A DNA stretch of 64,000 nucleotides from contig JASBYY010000011.1 of assembly GCA_029983675.1 (NCBI GenBank), positions 1 to 64,000 of the forward strand, given 5' to 3'. Origin of the DNA: Bacteroidales bacterium (lineage in GTDB: Bacteria > Bacteroidota > Bacteroidia > Bacteroidales > F082). The position numbers and the translations under genes are program-made. This document shows, in pieces, positions 17,000-24,393 of this stretch (position 1 is the first letter of the stretch; the number at the start of each line of letters is the position of its first letter). The notes beneath the pieces were generated by a model. It saw nothing but the letters and a program-made list of their open reading frames with translations, was not told the origin of the DNA and ran no database searches.

Positions 17000-17051
17000 T
17001 AAAAACTCCCACAAGTGGGGTATTGGCACTTGTGGAGAGGCAGTAATTTTG
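17000..17051 (+). promoter_or_regulatory. Lipoprotein promoter with upstream palindromic activator site
   Basis: A 26-base site at 17000-17025 has core CTCCCACAAGTGGGGTATTG (palindrome at 17008-17019). It is followed after 18 bases by TAATTTTGCAAC, with the -7 element at 17044-17051. The ATG is at 17097, giving a leader of about 42 bases. The site matches the kinase operator at 25 of 26 bases. Confidence 0.8.
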
Positions 17052-17096
17052 CAACGTAATAGTGAATAAAGCAACACATGATTAAAAGATAGGACA

Positions 17097-18782
17097 ATGA
17101 AAAAGATTTGGTTTATCGCCCTTCTGGGTGTCATTGCAATGGGGCTTGCCTCTTGCGGCAAGGATGAAGTGAAAACGCATTTCACCGTAACGTTCGACAC
17201 CGACGGCGGCACACCCGTTCCCGAGGTGCAGCGTGTGGAGAAAGGCAAGACGGCAGTTGCACCGTCGCCCGCACCGTCGAAGAAAGACTTTGTTTTTGTG
17301 TGCTGGTCGGCGGACGGCACAAACGCTTACAATTTTCAAACACCCGTAACGCACGATCTCACCCTGTGTGCCAAATGGCTGTCTGAAGCCCAGGCCGAAT
17401 ACTGGCAGGTGGCGTGGGAGCTCAACGGCGGCGCATGGCCATCCGAAGGTGATAGCCACGCCACTCAGGTGCTCAAAGGCGGAATGCTGGCCGAACCTGC
17501 CGCACCCGTGAAAGCAAACCATACCTTCGAGGGATGGTACAAGGAAACCGCCCTGACCAACAGGGTCGATTTCCCCTACGATGTAAGCGGCGTAACGGCG
17601 AACTTTACGCTGTATGCCAAGTGGAAGAGCGAAACGCCGCTTTCTCTCGATAAAACGTCTTTAACCCTTCGTACAACCGACCGTGATAAACTTTCGGTTT
17701 CAGGAATTTCTGCCGGAATATCCTGGTCGAGCAGTGATACACAGGTTGCCAAGGTGTCCGAAGAAGGCATCGTAACGGCGACCGGCGTCGGAACGGCCGT
17801 TATCAAGGCTGCTGTCGGAAGCAAATCGGCAACGTGCGACGTCAGTGTAACCCCTTCGGTTCTTGTCGTCGGAGATAATCCCTACGGAAACAAAAAAATG
17901 ATCATTTGGAAAAACGGAGAAGAACTCGACCTCGGAAGCTACGCCATCGATGCCACGATAAAATCGTCGGTGTTTGTCTATGACGGCGATATTTACATAA
18001 CGGGGCGCAGAGGTGAAAACTTTTGGGGGAACCGTTACGACGACGTGGAAGTTATGAAAATTCAATGCGCCGTGCCGGAAGGCTCTTTCCAAACGACCTC
18101 CACCACTATGGACAAAGAAGGGAGAAGTGCTTTCTCCGAAGGCATGTTCATCTCCTCAGGCGGAGACATATACGTGGCCGGATACGAAATCCTGAAACGT
18201 CCCGGCTACAGCGAAGAGTACGAACGCGCCATCTTATGGAAAAACGGCACGAGGCAAGTCCTTTTCGACAATCAGATCGGAGAGGCGGAAGCCCGGTCGG
18301 TATTTGTAGCAGGCAATGATGTATATGCGGCGGGAAACATGTATGATTCAGACGCTGTGATATGGAAAAACGGACAGATGCAGGAGCTTGTACGGCCGGA
18401 AGGATGCATCAAAACGAAGGCTTATTCCGTGTTTGTAGCAGGCAACGATGTATATGTGGCGGGAGAAGCTTCTTACGAGGACAATCCTATCGACACCTAT
18501 AAACCCATTCTGTGGAAAAACAATGTACCGACTGTACTCGATGCCGATTACGGCACGGCTTATACTGTATTTGTTGCTGGTACGGATGTTTACGTAGGAG
18601 GACAAGGCAAAACCGCTTCCGTATGGACGAACGGTGTTGCCGCAAGCTATGCGGGTCGTCCCCTGATAAAGTCGGTTTATATATATGACGGAAAACTTTA
18701 TGCGATTGAAGAGGGCGGATTGTGGATAGACGGTGTAAAACAGTCGTGGGGAAATTACGGCGAATCCGTATTTGTAAAATAA
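17097..18782 (+). CDS. Surface lipoprotein with InlB-type repeats, BIG2-like domain and propeller-like repeats (paralog 1)
   Basis: 561 residues. A lipoprotein signal peptide ends at the lipobox LASC (Cys19). Two Listeria-Bacteroides (InlB B-type) repeats follow: FTVTFDTDGGTPVPEVQRVE with FVCWSADG, and VAWELNGGAWPSEGD with HTFEGWYKETAL. Residues ~180-260 look like a bacterial Ig-like BIG2 domain (LSVSGISAGISWSSSDTQVA). The C-terminal ~300 residues contain repeats of about 45 residues with the core SVFVAGNDVYVAG and then LWKNG, suggesting a beta-propeller. It is probably anchored in the outer membrane facing the surface. It is controlled from the palindromic promoter at 17000-17051. Ligand unknown. 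Confidence 0.85.
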   Translation: MKKIWFIALLGVIAMGLASCGKDEVKTHFTVTFDTDGGTPVPEVQRVEKGKTAVAPSPAPSKKDFVFVCWSADGTNAYNFQTPVTHDLTLCAKWLSEAQAEYWQVAWELNGGAWPSEGDSHATQVLKGGMLAEPAAPVKANHTFEGWYKETALTNRVDFPYDVSGVTANFTLYAKWKSETPLSLDKTSLTLRTTDRDKLSVSGISAGISWSSSDTQVAKVSEEGIVTATGVGTAVIKAAVGSKSATCDVSVTPSVLVVGDNPYGNKKMIIWKNGEELDLGSYAIDATIKSSVFVYDGDIYITGRRGENFWGNRYDDVEVMKIQCAVPEGSFQTTSTTMDKEGRSAFSEGMFISSGGDIYVAGYEILKRPGYSEEYERAILWKNGTRQVLFDNQIGEAEARSVFVAGNDVYAAGNMYDSDAVIWKNGQMQELVRPEGCIKTKAYSVFVAGNDVYVAGEASYEDNPIDTYKPILWKNNVPTVLDADYGTAYTVFVAGTDVYVGGQGKTASVWTNGVAASYAGRPLIKSVYIYDGKLYAIEEGGLWIDGVKQSWGNYGESVFVK

Positions 18783-18925
18783 CAATTAAGTACGTTCCTC
18801 TTGCAGGAGATAACTTCACACAAACCGGTGATTTAGAAACCAATGTCCATTCGGAAAGAGATATAGAAGTCATCGACGGGATAGTAAAGTAACATATAAG
18901 TATAATTAAATAGAAAGACAATTCT

Positions 18926-20401
18926 ATGAAACGGATTTGGTTTATCGCCTTTCTGGGTATCATGGCAACGGGGCTTGCCTCTTGCGGCAAGGAAGAAGTG
19001 AAAACGTACTTCACCGTAACGTTCGACACCGACGGTGGTGCACCCGTTCCCGAGGTGCAGCGTGTGGAGAAAGGCAAGACGGCAGTTGCACCGTCGCCCG
19101 CACCAGCGAAGAAAGACTTTGTTTTTGTGTGCTGGTCGGCCAACGGCACAAACGCCTACAACTTCCAAACGTCCGTTACGGGCGACCTCACCCTGCGTGC
19201 CAAATGGCAGCCGGAAGCACAGGCAGAATACTGGCAGGTGACGTGGGAACTCAATGGTGGCGCATGGCCGTCCGAAGGCGACAACCACTCCGTGAAGGTG
19301 CTCAAGGGCGGAACACTGGCAGAACCCGCTCCCCCCGTGAAAGCCAACCATACTTTCGAGGGTTGGTACAAGGAAGCCGCCCTGACCAACAGGGTTGATT
19401 TCCCTTACGACGTAAGTGGCGTAACGGCGAACTTTACGCTCTATGCCATGTGGAAAAACGAAAACCCACAAAACCCTACAATGGAAGCAGGAGTTTATGT
19501 GGCTGGAACAGACTACGTACAACCGTATGGGCAGGTTGCTACTGTATGGAAAGACGGGCAGGTCTTCAAGTTATTCATTGAAAACAGGGTCAATCATGCC
19601 CGTTCGGTCTTTGTCAGTGAAAGAAACATCTATACCGTAGGAGGCAGAAAAGGAGAATATTATTCGGCAATGGTTTACGAAAACGACGAATCCAAGTCTT
19701 ACCCTCTTTATTCGGATGCATATTCCGTGTTCGTATCGGGGCAGGACGTATATGTTGCAGGGTATGATGTTGAGTATGGACCTTGTCTATGGAAAAATCA
19801 CAAAGGGAGTAAACTGCCGGGCAAAATGAATTATGAAGGAAGGGCGACCGCTGTGTTTGTTTCGGGCAACGATATTTACGTTGCAGGGTACCTGTTTAGT
19901 TACAAAGGAAAAGACATTGCCGTGCTTTGGAAAAACAACGAACTCGTCGAATTGTCGAACGGTACGGTCAATGCTCGTGCTTATTCCGTATTCGTTTCGG
20001 GCAACGACGTTTATGTGGCTGGAGAAGAAAACTCCGGTTCCTCAAAAGCCATGCTGTGGAAAAACAACATTCCTATGCCGTTGCAAGACGACGGTTTTGA
20101 CCATCGTATCGCAAAATCGGTATTTGTTGTCGGAAACGATGTCTATGTGGCGGGAGAAGCGAGAAAAGGCGGAAATGACTTTTATGCCGTTCTCTGGAAG
20201 AATAACGTAATGACCAAATTGGGATATAAAGCGAAGGCGACTTCTGTTACCGTATCGGACAATGATGTGTATGTTGCCGGTTACGAGACGGATACGCAAG
20301 AAACACAAACCCGTGCCGCTATTTGGAGAAACGGAACAAAAACGTTATTGGGCAATGGCAATTCAAAATCTGTCGCCCGCTACGTATTTGTAAAGAAATA
20401 A
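18926..20401 (+). CDS. Surface lipoprotein with InlB-type repeats and propeller-like repeats (paralog 2)
   Basis: 491 residues. The signal peptide and lipobox LASC, plus the two InlB-type repeats, are nearly identical to the preceding gene at the DNA level to about residue 175; the BIG2-like domain is absent. The rest consists of about seven repeats with cores such as SVFVSGQDVYVAGYD, VFVSGNDIYVAGYL and SVFVVGNDVYVAGEA, each with LWKNN. The final YVFVKK could close a propeller by completing the first blade. No own promoter or palindrome is visible in the 143-base gap, so it is probably cotranscribed with paralog 1. The strong hairpin at 20468-20505 follows. Confidence 0.85.
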   Translation: MKRIWFIAFLGIMATGLASCGKEEVKTYFTVTFDTDGGAPVPEVQRVEKGKTAVAPSPAPAKKDFVFVCWSANGTNAYNFQTSVTGDLTLRAKWQPEAQAEYWQVTWELNGGAWPSEGDNHSVKVLKGGTLAEPAPPVKANHTFEGWYKEAALTNRVDFPYDVSGVTANFTLYAMWKNENPQNPTMEAGVYVAGTDYVQPYGQVATVWKDGQVFKLFIENRVNHARSVFVSERNIYTVGGRKGEYYSAMVYENDESKSYPLYSDAYSVFVSGQDVYVAGYDVEYGPCLWKNHKGSKLPGKMNYEGRATAVFVSGNDIYVAGYLFSYKGKDIAVLWKNNELVELSNGTVNARAYSVFVSGNDVYVAGEENSGSSKAMLWKNNIPMPLQDDGFDHRIAKSVFVVGNDVYVAGEARKGGNDFYAVLWKNNVMTKLGYKAKATSVTVSDNDVYVAGYETDTQETQTRAAIWRNGTKTLLGNGNSKSVARYVFVKK

Positions 20402-20467
20402 ATATACACAACTCCAAATACATTAGATAATGCCATTTCTTTTGCAAACACATAGACCTTCTTATCA

Positions 20468-20505
20468 AAACCCACGAGGGTTTCGGCAAAAACCCTCGTG
20501 GGTTT
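20468..20505 (+). terminator. Strong hairpin after the lipoprotein pair, probable terminator
   Basis: AAACCCACGAGGGTTT (20468-20483) and AAACCCTCGTGGGTTT (20490-20505) form a perfect 16-bp stem with loop CGGCAA. The stem ends in TTT but no longer T-tract follows. Confidence 0.72.
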
Positions 20506-20591
20506 GGAAAAGACGAAAGAAAGATGGCGGTTTTTCGATAAATCCGGCAAGATGTTCAACAGCATTATTAACATCAAAAAAACAAACAAAT

Positions 20592-20988
20592 ATGGCAAAC
20601 AGACCATTGGCTTATACACTCAGCGAACGTAAGGCAACTGTCGGTGCACTCGCCGGCAAGACCGTAATTCAGGCGAACCCTACGGGACGCAAGCGCATCG
20701 ACCACCGCACCTTCTTCGAAGAAGTGGCGCGCCACCACCTTCGCCGGTGTGGAGGCGGAAGCCGTGCTGCGCCTCGCCGCCGAAGTGGCCAAGAAACATG
20801 TTGAGAACGCCGACATCGACTCGCTCCGCCCCTCATTCCAGAGCAAACTGGTGGAAAAAGGCAAGGAGGAGTTCAACGCCGCCGTACACATCACCAAGCC
20901 GGTGGTAAAGCTCATACCTTCATGCCGATACTTCACACTCACGGGCGTGACCTACGAACGGGTGGAAGCACCTGCAAAGTCAAAGTAG
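20592..20988 (+). pseudogene. Broken HU/IHF-like DNA-binding protein gene (Bacteroidota HU-HIG type)
   Basis: The start at 20592 gives MANRPLAYTLSERKATVGAL, then RTFFEEVARH in frame. The homologous continuation (FAGVEAEAVLRLAAEVAKKH, then EEFNAAVHITKPVVKL, ending SKSK) is in another frame, opening at GTG 20749. A one-base change near 20733-20737 breaks the gene. In addition NADI is followed directly by DSLRPSF, where relatives carry a few more residues of a DNA-binding arm, suggesting a second small deletion. Intact members are small nucleoid-type DNA-binding proteins. A single sequencing error could explain the frameshift but not the in-frame loss. Confidence 0.65.
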
Positions 20989-21089
20989 GATGGCGGAGGA
21001 GATGTAAATCCGTAATGCCGACAGTCGCAGGCGGCAGCCCAATGAACCGGGTTTTTTCCTGTGGCGCTTTTTATGAATTAAAGTATTAA

Positions 21090-21116
21090 CCCGCCTCCGG
21101 CAACGGAGGCATAAAA
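21090..21116 (+). repeat. Intercistronic hairpin repeat, copy 1
   Basis: The core GCCTCCG-gcaa-CGGAGGC is a perfect 7-bp stem with a GNRA-type loop, followed by ATAAAA and an A-rich stretch to the ATG at 21134. Three further copies lie at 22168, 22781 and 23746, each just before the next gene. Confidence 0.7.
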
Positions 21117-21133
21117 CAAAGAAAGAAACAGAT

Positions 21134-22192
21134 ATGACACGAAAAGAGTTGTACGATAAACTGACACCCGAACACTTGGGCTTGGAACAGGGATACGACG
21201 AGGCGGCATTCGCCGCATTGAAAGAGGCTTTGTCCAAACAGGCAAGGAACAACTTCGTACTGACCCTTACGGCGATACCGATGCTCATTGCCTCGGTCGT
21301 ACTTGCCGCTACCGTAAACGGTGTACCAATCATCCCCTGCTGGCTGGCTTATATCATCCTGGCGCTGTCGCTGAAAACAAGGAAATGGAACATGCAGGTG
21401 AAGACTGCCGGACGGACGCTCGGCATCGAACGCAAAGGGTTGAAGACTGCCGTCTGCCGGTTGAAAAAGGAAGCCGGATACATCTCCCCTTGGGCGACAT
21501 TCGGTTTCTACGCAGGGCTGACAATCGCCTGCCTGTTGCTTCTCTCCTTTGTGATTGCCCCAATCAAGGAAACCGACACACTCTTGACTATTCTCGGCAT
21601 AGTGGAAGCTATTCTCGGCGTGACAGGAATAATCCTCTGCCTGTTATTCCGGCAGAAAGCCGTGTGGATTGTCGCTGCCGCAGCGGGGGTTGGTGCTTTC
21701 ATCGGCTCAAAAGGGGCAATACTACCGCTCATACTGCTTATACTTCCGTATCTGATATTGCTGCCCCCTATATATTTGTATATTGGGAAAGCCGTGAAGC
21801 TCGGGCATCGCCCGCCCGACTTGCGGAAGTTCTGGCTTTACGCCGCACCGGTGCTTGCTTTGGCGGTTTATGCGCTCCTTATTGTGGCAAGCGTGATGAA
21901 TATGGTCATAGATTCCGAATTTAGTTTGCTTGTGGTCTCGATGCCTTTCTGTTGCGCGGCAGGCATAGCGGGGGTATATCTGTTCTGCAAAAAGAAGAAA
22001 CAACTGCCCGGCATTGTGCTCGTGTTGTTGCCGCTGGCATTTTTTGTGCTGCAGTCGGTTGTTATGGCGGCCAACAGGATTGAATGGGAGTTAGTCTATA
22101 TTTTCCTCGCTCCGTTCATCCTCTTGCTTTCGCTCGTCCCCCTCACAAGAAATAGGAAATCTGATAACCCGCCTCCGGCAGCGGAGGCATAA
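21134..22192 (+). CDS. Multi-pass membrane protein, unrecognised
   Basis: 352 residues. After a soluble N-terminal ~40 residues (MTRKELYDKLTPEHLGLEQG) there are about nine or ten hydrophobic segments, for example LTLTAIPMLIASVVLAATV, LTIACLLLLSFVIAPI and ILPLILLILPYLILLPPIYL. I do not recognise the family. It is the first of a co-directional set of envelope genes joined by the same hairpin repeat. Copy 2 of the repeat encodes its last residues (NPPPAAEA), so the repeat overlaps the 3' end of the gene. Confidence 0.75.
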   Translation: MTRKELYDKLTPEHLGLEQGYDEAAFAALKEALSKQARNNFVLTLTAIPMLIASVVLAATVNGVPIIPCWLAYIILALSLKTRKWNMQVKTAGRTLGIERKGLKTAVCRLKKEAGYISPWATFGFYAGLTIACLLLLSFVIAPIKETDTLLTILGIVEAILGVTGIILCLLFRQKAVWIVAAAAGVGAFIGSKGAILPLILLILPYLILLPPIYLYIGKAVKLGHRPPDLRKFWLYAAPVLALAVYALLIVASVMNMVIDSEFSLLVVSMPFCCAAGIAGVYLFCKKKKQLPGIVLVLLPLAFFVLQSVVMAANRIEWELVYIFLAPFILLLSLVPLTRNRKSDNPPPAAEA

Positions 22193-22194
22193 AA
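22168..22194 (+). repeat. Intercistronic hairpin repeat, copy 2 (overlaps a gene end)
   Basis: GCCTCCG-gcag-CGGAGGC forms a perfect 7-bp stem followed by ATAAAA; the TAA of the repeat is the stop codon of the membrane protein. The next ATG is at 22205. Confidence 0.7.
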
Positions 22195-22204
22195 AAGTAA
22201 GAAT

Positions 22205-22765
22205 ATGTTGTTTTTTTGGTGGAAAAAGTACGAGGGCGCATGGTGGGCGTCGCAAATATCATTCTTCGGAACAGTATTGGTAACAGTTACGGCCATAATG
22301 ACGGTACCTTTGGTGAATATAAATTTTCCTTTTGTCCCGGAATGGATTCTCATTGTTATAGCAGTGTCCACTTTCAGTATTTTGAAATATCTGCTGAACA
22401 GGTTAACGGACAGAATAGCCGTCCGAACGCTCGAAAAGAAAGAGAACAAGCTAAAACGACGGGCTACTGTTGCCCAAGCTCCTTTGCAGACGCCCGCTAC
22501 ATTGACAATAATCCGCGACTCAAGTCCTGTAGCGGCGCTTGTGCCTACAATTATATACCTGAACAACATAGAGGTTGCATCCATAAAAAATGGAGAATCC
22601 GTAACCATACCTCTAAAGATGAAAAACAACCTTTTACAGACAAATTCAACCGTCGGGCTTTCCGGCCGGTTGGAAAAATATGAATTTGCTGTACAGGACG
22701 GTGCACGTGTCACCATTCATGTGAAGGGCGGTATTTTCGATAAAAAGAATGTCGTGTGGCATTAA
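22205..22765 (+). CDS. Small membrane protein with soluble C-terminal domain, unrecognised
   Basis: 186 residues. Two hydrophobic helices (WASQISFFGTVLVTVTAIMT and WILIVIAVSTFSILKYLL) are followed by a basic segment and a C-terminal domain of about 80 residues beginning IIYLNNIEVASIKNGESVTI. That short beta-rich domain loosely resembles small carbohydrate- or peptide-binding beta domains but I cannot assign it. It is located between copies 2 and 3 of the hairpin repeat. Confidence 0.65.
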   Translation: MLFFWWKKYEGAWWASQISFFGTVLVTVTAIMTVPLVNINFPFVPEWILIVIAVSTFSILKYLLNRLTDRIAVRTLEKKENKLKRRATVAQAPLQTPATLTIIRDSSPVAALVPTIIYLNNIEVASIKNGESVTIPLKMKNNLLQTNSTVGLSGRLEKYEFAVQDGARVTIHVKGGIFDKKNVVWH

Positions 22766-22780
22766 GAAATGTAGTATTAA

Positions 22781-22807
22781 TCCGCCTCCGGCGACGGGAG
22801 CATAAAA
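22781..22807 (+). repeat. Intercistronic hairpin repeat, copy 3 (diverged)
   Basis: Reads TCCGCCTCCGGCGACGGGAG then CATAAAA; the stem is weakened by a mismatch and a G-T pair. The next ATG is at 22821. Confidence 0.6.
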
Positions 22808-22820
22808 ATAGAAAAAGAAC

Positions 22821-23732
22821 ATGAAAAGAATAGTTGTACTGACCGCCCTGCTCGCCACCGCTATCGGCTCGGCGATGGGGCAGAAGAAAACGGCGGAAGA
22901 GAAATTAGCAAGAGATCAAGCGATCGCTTATGCCGGGAGTATCGCCCTTTCCCTAACCGACACCGCTTTATTGGAATGCCTGTACCATAGCCCCGCCTAT
23001 TTTTACTATACCGGTGATTTTATCACTGTGAGACCGCTGATCGAAGAGCGCGAATTGTTTCTTAAAGTATGGAAACCTCTCCACTTCAGCACCAAGGCGA
23101 TAAAAATGTCCGATGTGTTCGGGGAACGGGCATTTGCCGTACCTTCGGGAAAATATCCCTTGTTGGTCCCCCGGAATGGCAGTACGGCAACGGAACTCTA
23201 CAAAGGCGGAACTGTGGAGATTGTCATGGATTCTCTGGTGTTCCATTTTAAAAAAGGAAAGTTTTACACGATAGACGGTGAAATAACCAAGGATGACATT
23301 GTGAATTTCTCCATCGAAGAAACCGATACGGCCGCCTACTTGTCTTACCGGAAAGCACACCCCGAACTTTTTGAAGGAGTGTGGCAAGGCGAGAAGAAAA
23401 GCCTGTCGGAAAAAATTGTCATCCGGTACACTTTCTCCGGAGGCAGAGTAAGGATTGAAAGCAATACTTCCGGGATTCCCAAACGTAGTTATGAGGCGGA
23501 AGGTCGTTTCATATACAATGAGAACACGCTTATCTTCTTCCCCGAAAAAGTCAGATTCAATAACAAGTCCGTAAATAAAGCTTACGATCTGCTCCCTTGG
23601 ATTTGGTACTATACCAAAAACGGCGATGCGTTGCAAGTTGATAACAACCGGAGAAAACTCGAGACCCGAAGAATCGTCTGGCAAAACGGAATTACTTTCC
23701 ATCGGGTAACTACCGACGCAGAAAATCAATAA
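22821..23732 (+). CDS. Exported protein of unknown function
   Basis: 303 residues with a Sec signal peptide (IVVLTALLATAIGSAMGQKK). The mature part is beta-rich, with segments such as FEGVWQGEKKSLSEKIVIRY, which could be a lipocalin-like or calycin-type strand set (short GVW motif), but no family is certain. No lipobox Cys is present, so it is probably periplasmic. It shares direction and repeat-marked spacing with its neighbours. Confidence 0.65.
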   Translation: MKRIVVLTALLATAIGSAMGQKKTAEEKLARDQAIAYAGSIALSLTDTALLECLYHSPAYFYYTGDFITVRPLIEERELFLKVWKPLHFSTKAIKMSDVFGERAFAVPSGKYPLLVPRNGSTATELYKGGTVEIVMDSLVFHFKKGKFYTIDGEITKDDIVNFSIEETDTAAYLSYRKAHPELFEGVWQGEKKSLSEKIVIRYTFSGGRVRIESNTSGIPKRSYEAEGRFIYNENTLIFFPEKVRFNNKSVNKAYDLLPWIWYYTKNGDALQVDNNRRKLETRRIVWQNGITFHRVTTDAENQ

Positions 23733-23745
23733 AAGTAAACATTGA

Positions 23746-23770
23746 CCCGTCTCCGGCAATGGGGTATAAA
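23746..23770 (+). repeat. Intercistronic hairpin repeat, copy 4 (degenerate)
   Basis: CCCGTCTCCGGCAATGGGGT followed by ATAAA keeps the order of the other copies but the stem contains G-T pairs and a mismatch. The next start codon, GTG at 23782, lies 11 bases downstream. Confidence 0.5.
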
Positions 23771-23781
23771 CAGAAAAGAAG

Positions 23782-24177
23782 GTGAAACAAAGAGCATTGA
23801 TAATTATAGCGGTCTGCATGGCAGCAATAGCTATGACAACAATAACCGGTTGCGAAAAAGAAGATTTGTCGGAAGAAGTAACCGAAACGCAAGTGGTTCC
23901 CGCCGAGTCTTGTTGGTTCGAAATAACCGTTACGGTTACAGGCGGCAGATGGTTTGTAAGCAAGTTTCCCGACTGGATTGACCTGAATCCCGACCGCGGC
24001 AGTGAAGGCGCCACCACCGTTACCTTCTGCTCCAGCTCCCGATCAAGGCGTGCGTTCTTCCGCTCCAGAACCTTCACCTTCTCCCGCAGCTCCAGTAGCT
24101 CCTGGTCTTCTGTCCTTCCCATAGGCTGTAGTGTCTTGTTTTGCCAGTCAAAGGTGCCAAATTTATTGATCTACTGA
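23782..24177 (+). pseudogene. Truncated BACON-type lipoprotein, 3' part replaced by IS remnant
   Basis: The GTG start gives a lipoprotein signal (IIIAVCMAAIAMTTITGCEK, lipobox ITGC). After it, CWFEITVTVTGGRWFVSKFP and DWIDLNPDRGSEGATTVTF look like the first part of a BACON domain. From about 24020 the frame becomes Ser/Arg-rich (CSSSRSRRAFFRSRTFTFSR) because it runs antisense through an insertion-sequence orfA. The natural 3' end is therefore lost. BACON-containing lipoproteins are common on the surface of Bacteroidota. Confidence 0.65.
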
Positions 24178-24328
24178 CGCACGGTGTGGCTCCCCTGTAT
24201 CCAGTATTTTCGCGACAGGGCGCAAGGCTCATGTCCGTTTCCTCGTATTCGCGGACAACGGACATTTTAAAGGACATCGTGCAATCCTTTTGTGTACGCC
24301 TAACGTACTCGTTCTCTTTTCCTTCCAT
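24020..24328 (-). mobile_element. IS3-family-like transposase OrfA remnant (frameshift and stop)
   Basis: From ATG 24328 the minus strand encodes a start like RRTQKDCTMSFKMSVVREYE followed by ETDMSLA. A frame change near 24230 then gives RKYWIQGSHTVRQ, a TAG in place of Trp, INKFGTFDWQNKTLQP, and a leucine-zipper-like EDQELLELREKVKVLERKNA. This helix-turn-helix plus coiled coil is typical of IS3-family OrfA. The element ends at ~24020 without orfB, so it is dead. A short palindrome (CGTTAC/GTAACG) lies just upstream at 24332-24352, perhaps near the old IS end. Confidence 0.75.
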
Positions 24329-24393
24329 TTTCGTTACGTTTTTAGTGTAACGCTATTTCAGGACTAGACAAATACCCCTTTGGCTTTTAGAAG

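Larger units (their letters stand above)
16633..17096. other. 464-bp divergent control region between kinase operon and lipoprotein genes
   Basis: The region holds three related -7 elements (16667-16674 minus, 16918-16925 minus, 17044-17051 plus), two near-identical 26-bp palindromic sites in inverted orientation (16693-16718 and 17000-17025), another palindrome GAGAAA-ct-TTTCTC at 16945-16958, and a possible 47-codon gene at 16739-16882. Confidence 0.75.

Noticed and set aside
22968..24122. 384-residue minus-strand ORF including the IS orfA coiled coil
   Set aside because: Only the first ~35 residues (the IS remnant) are real; the remainder is antisense to the exported protein at 22821-23732.
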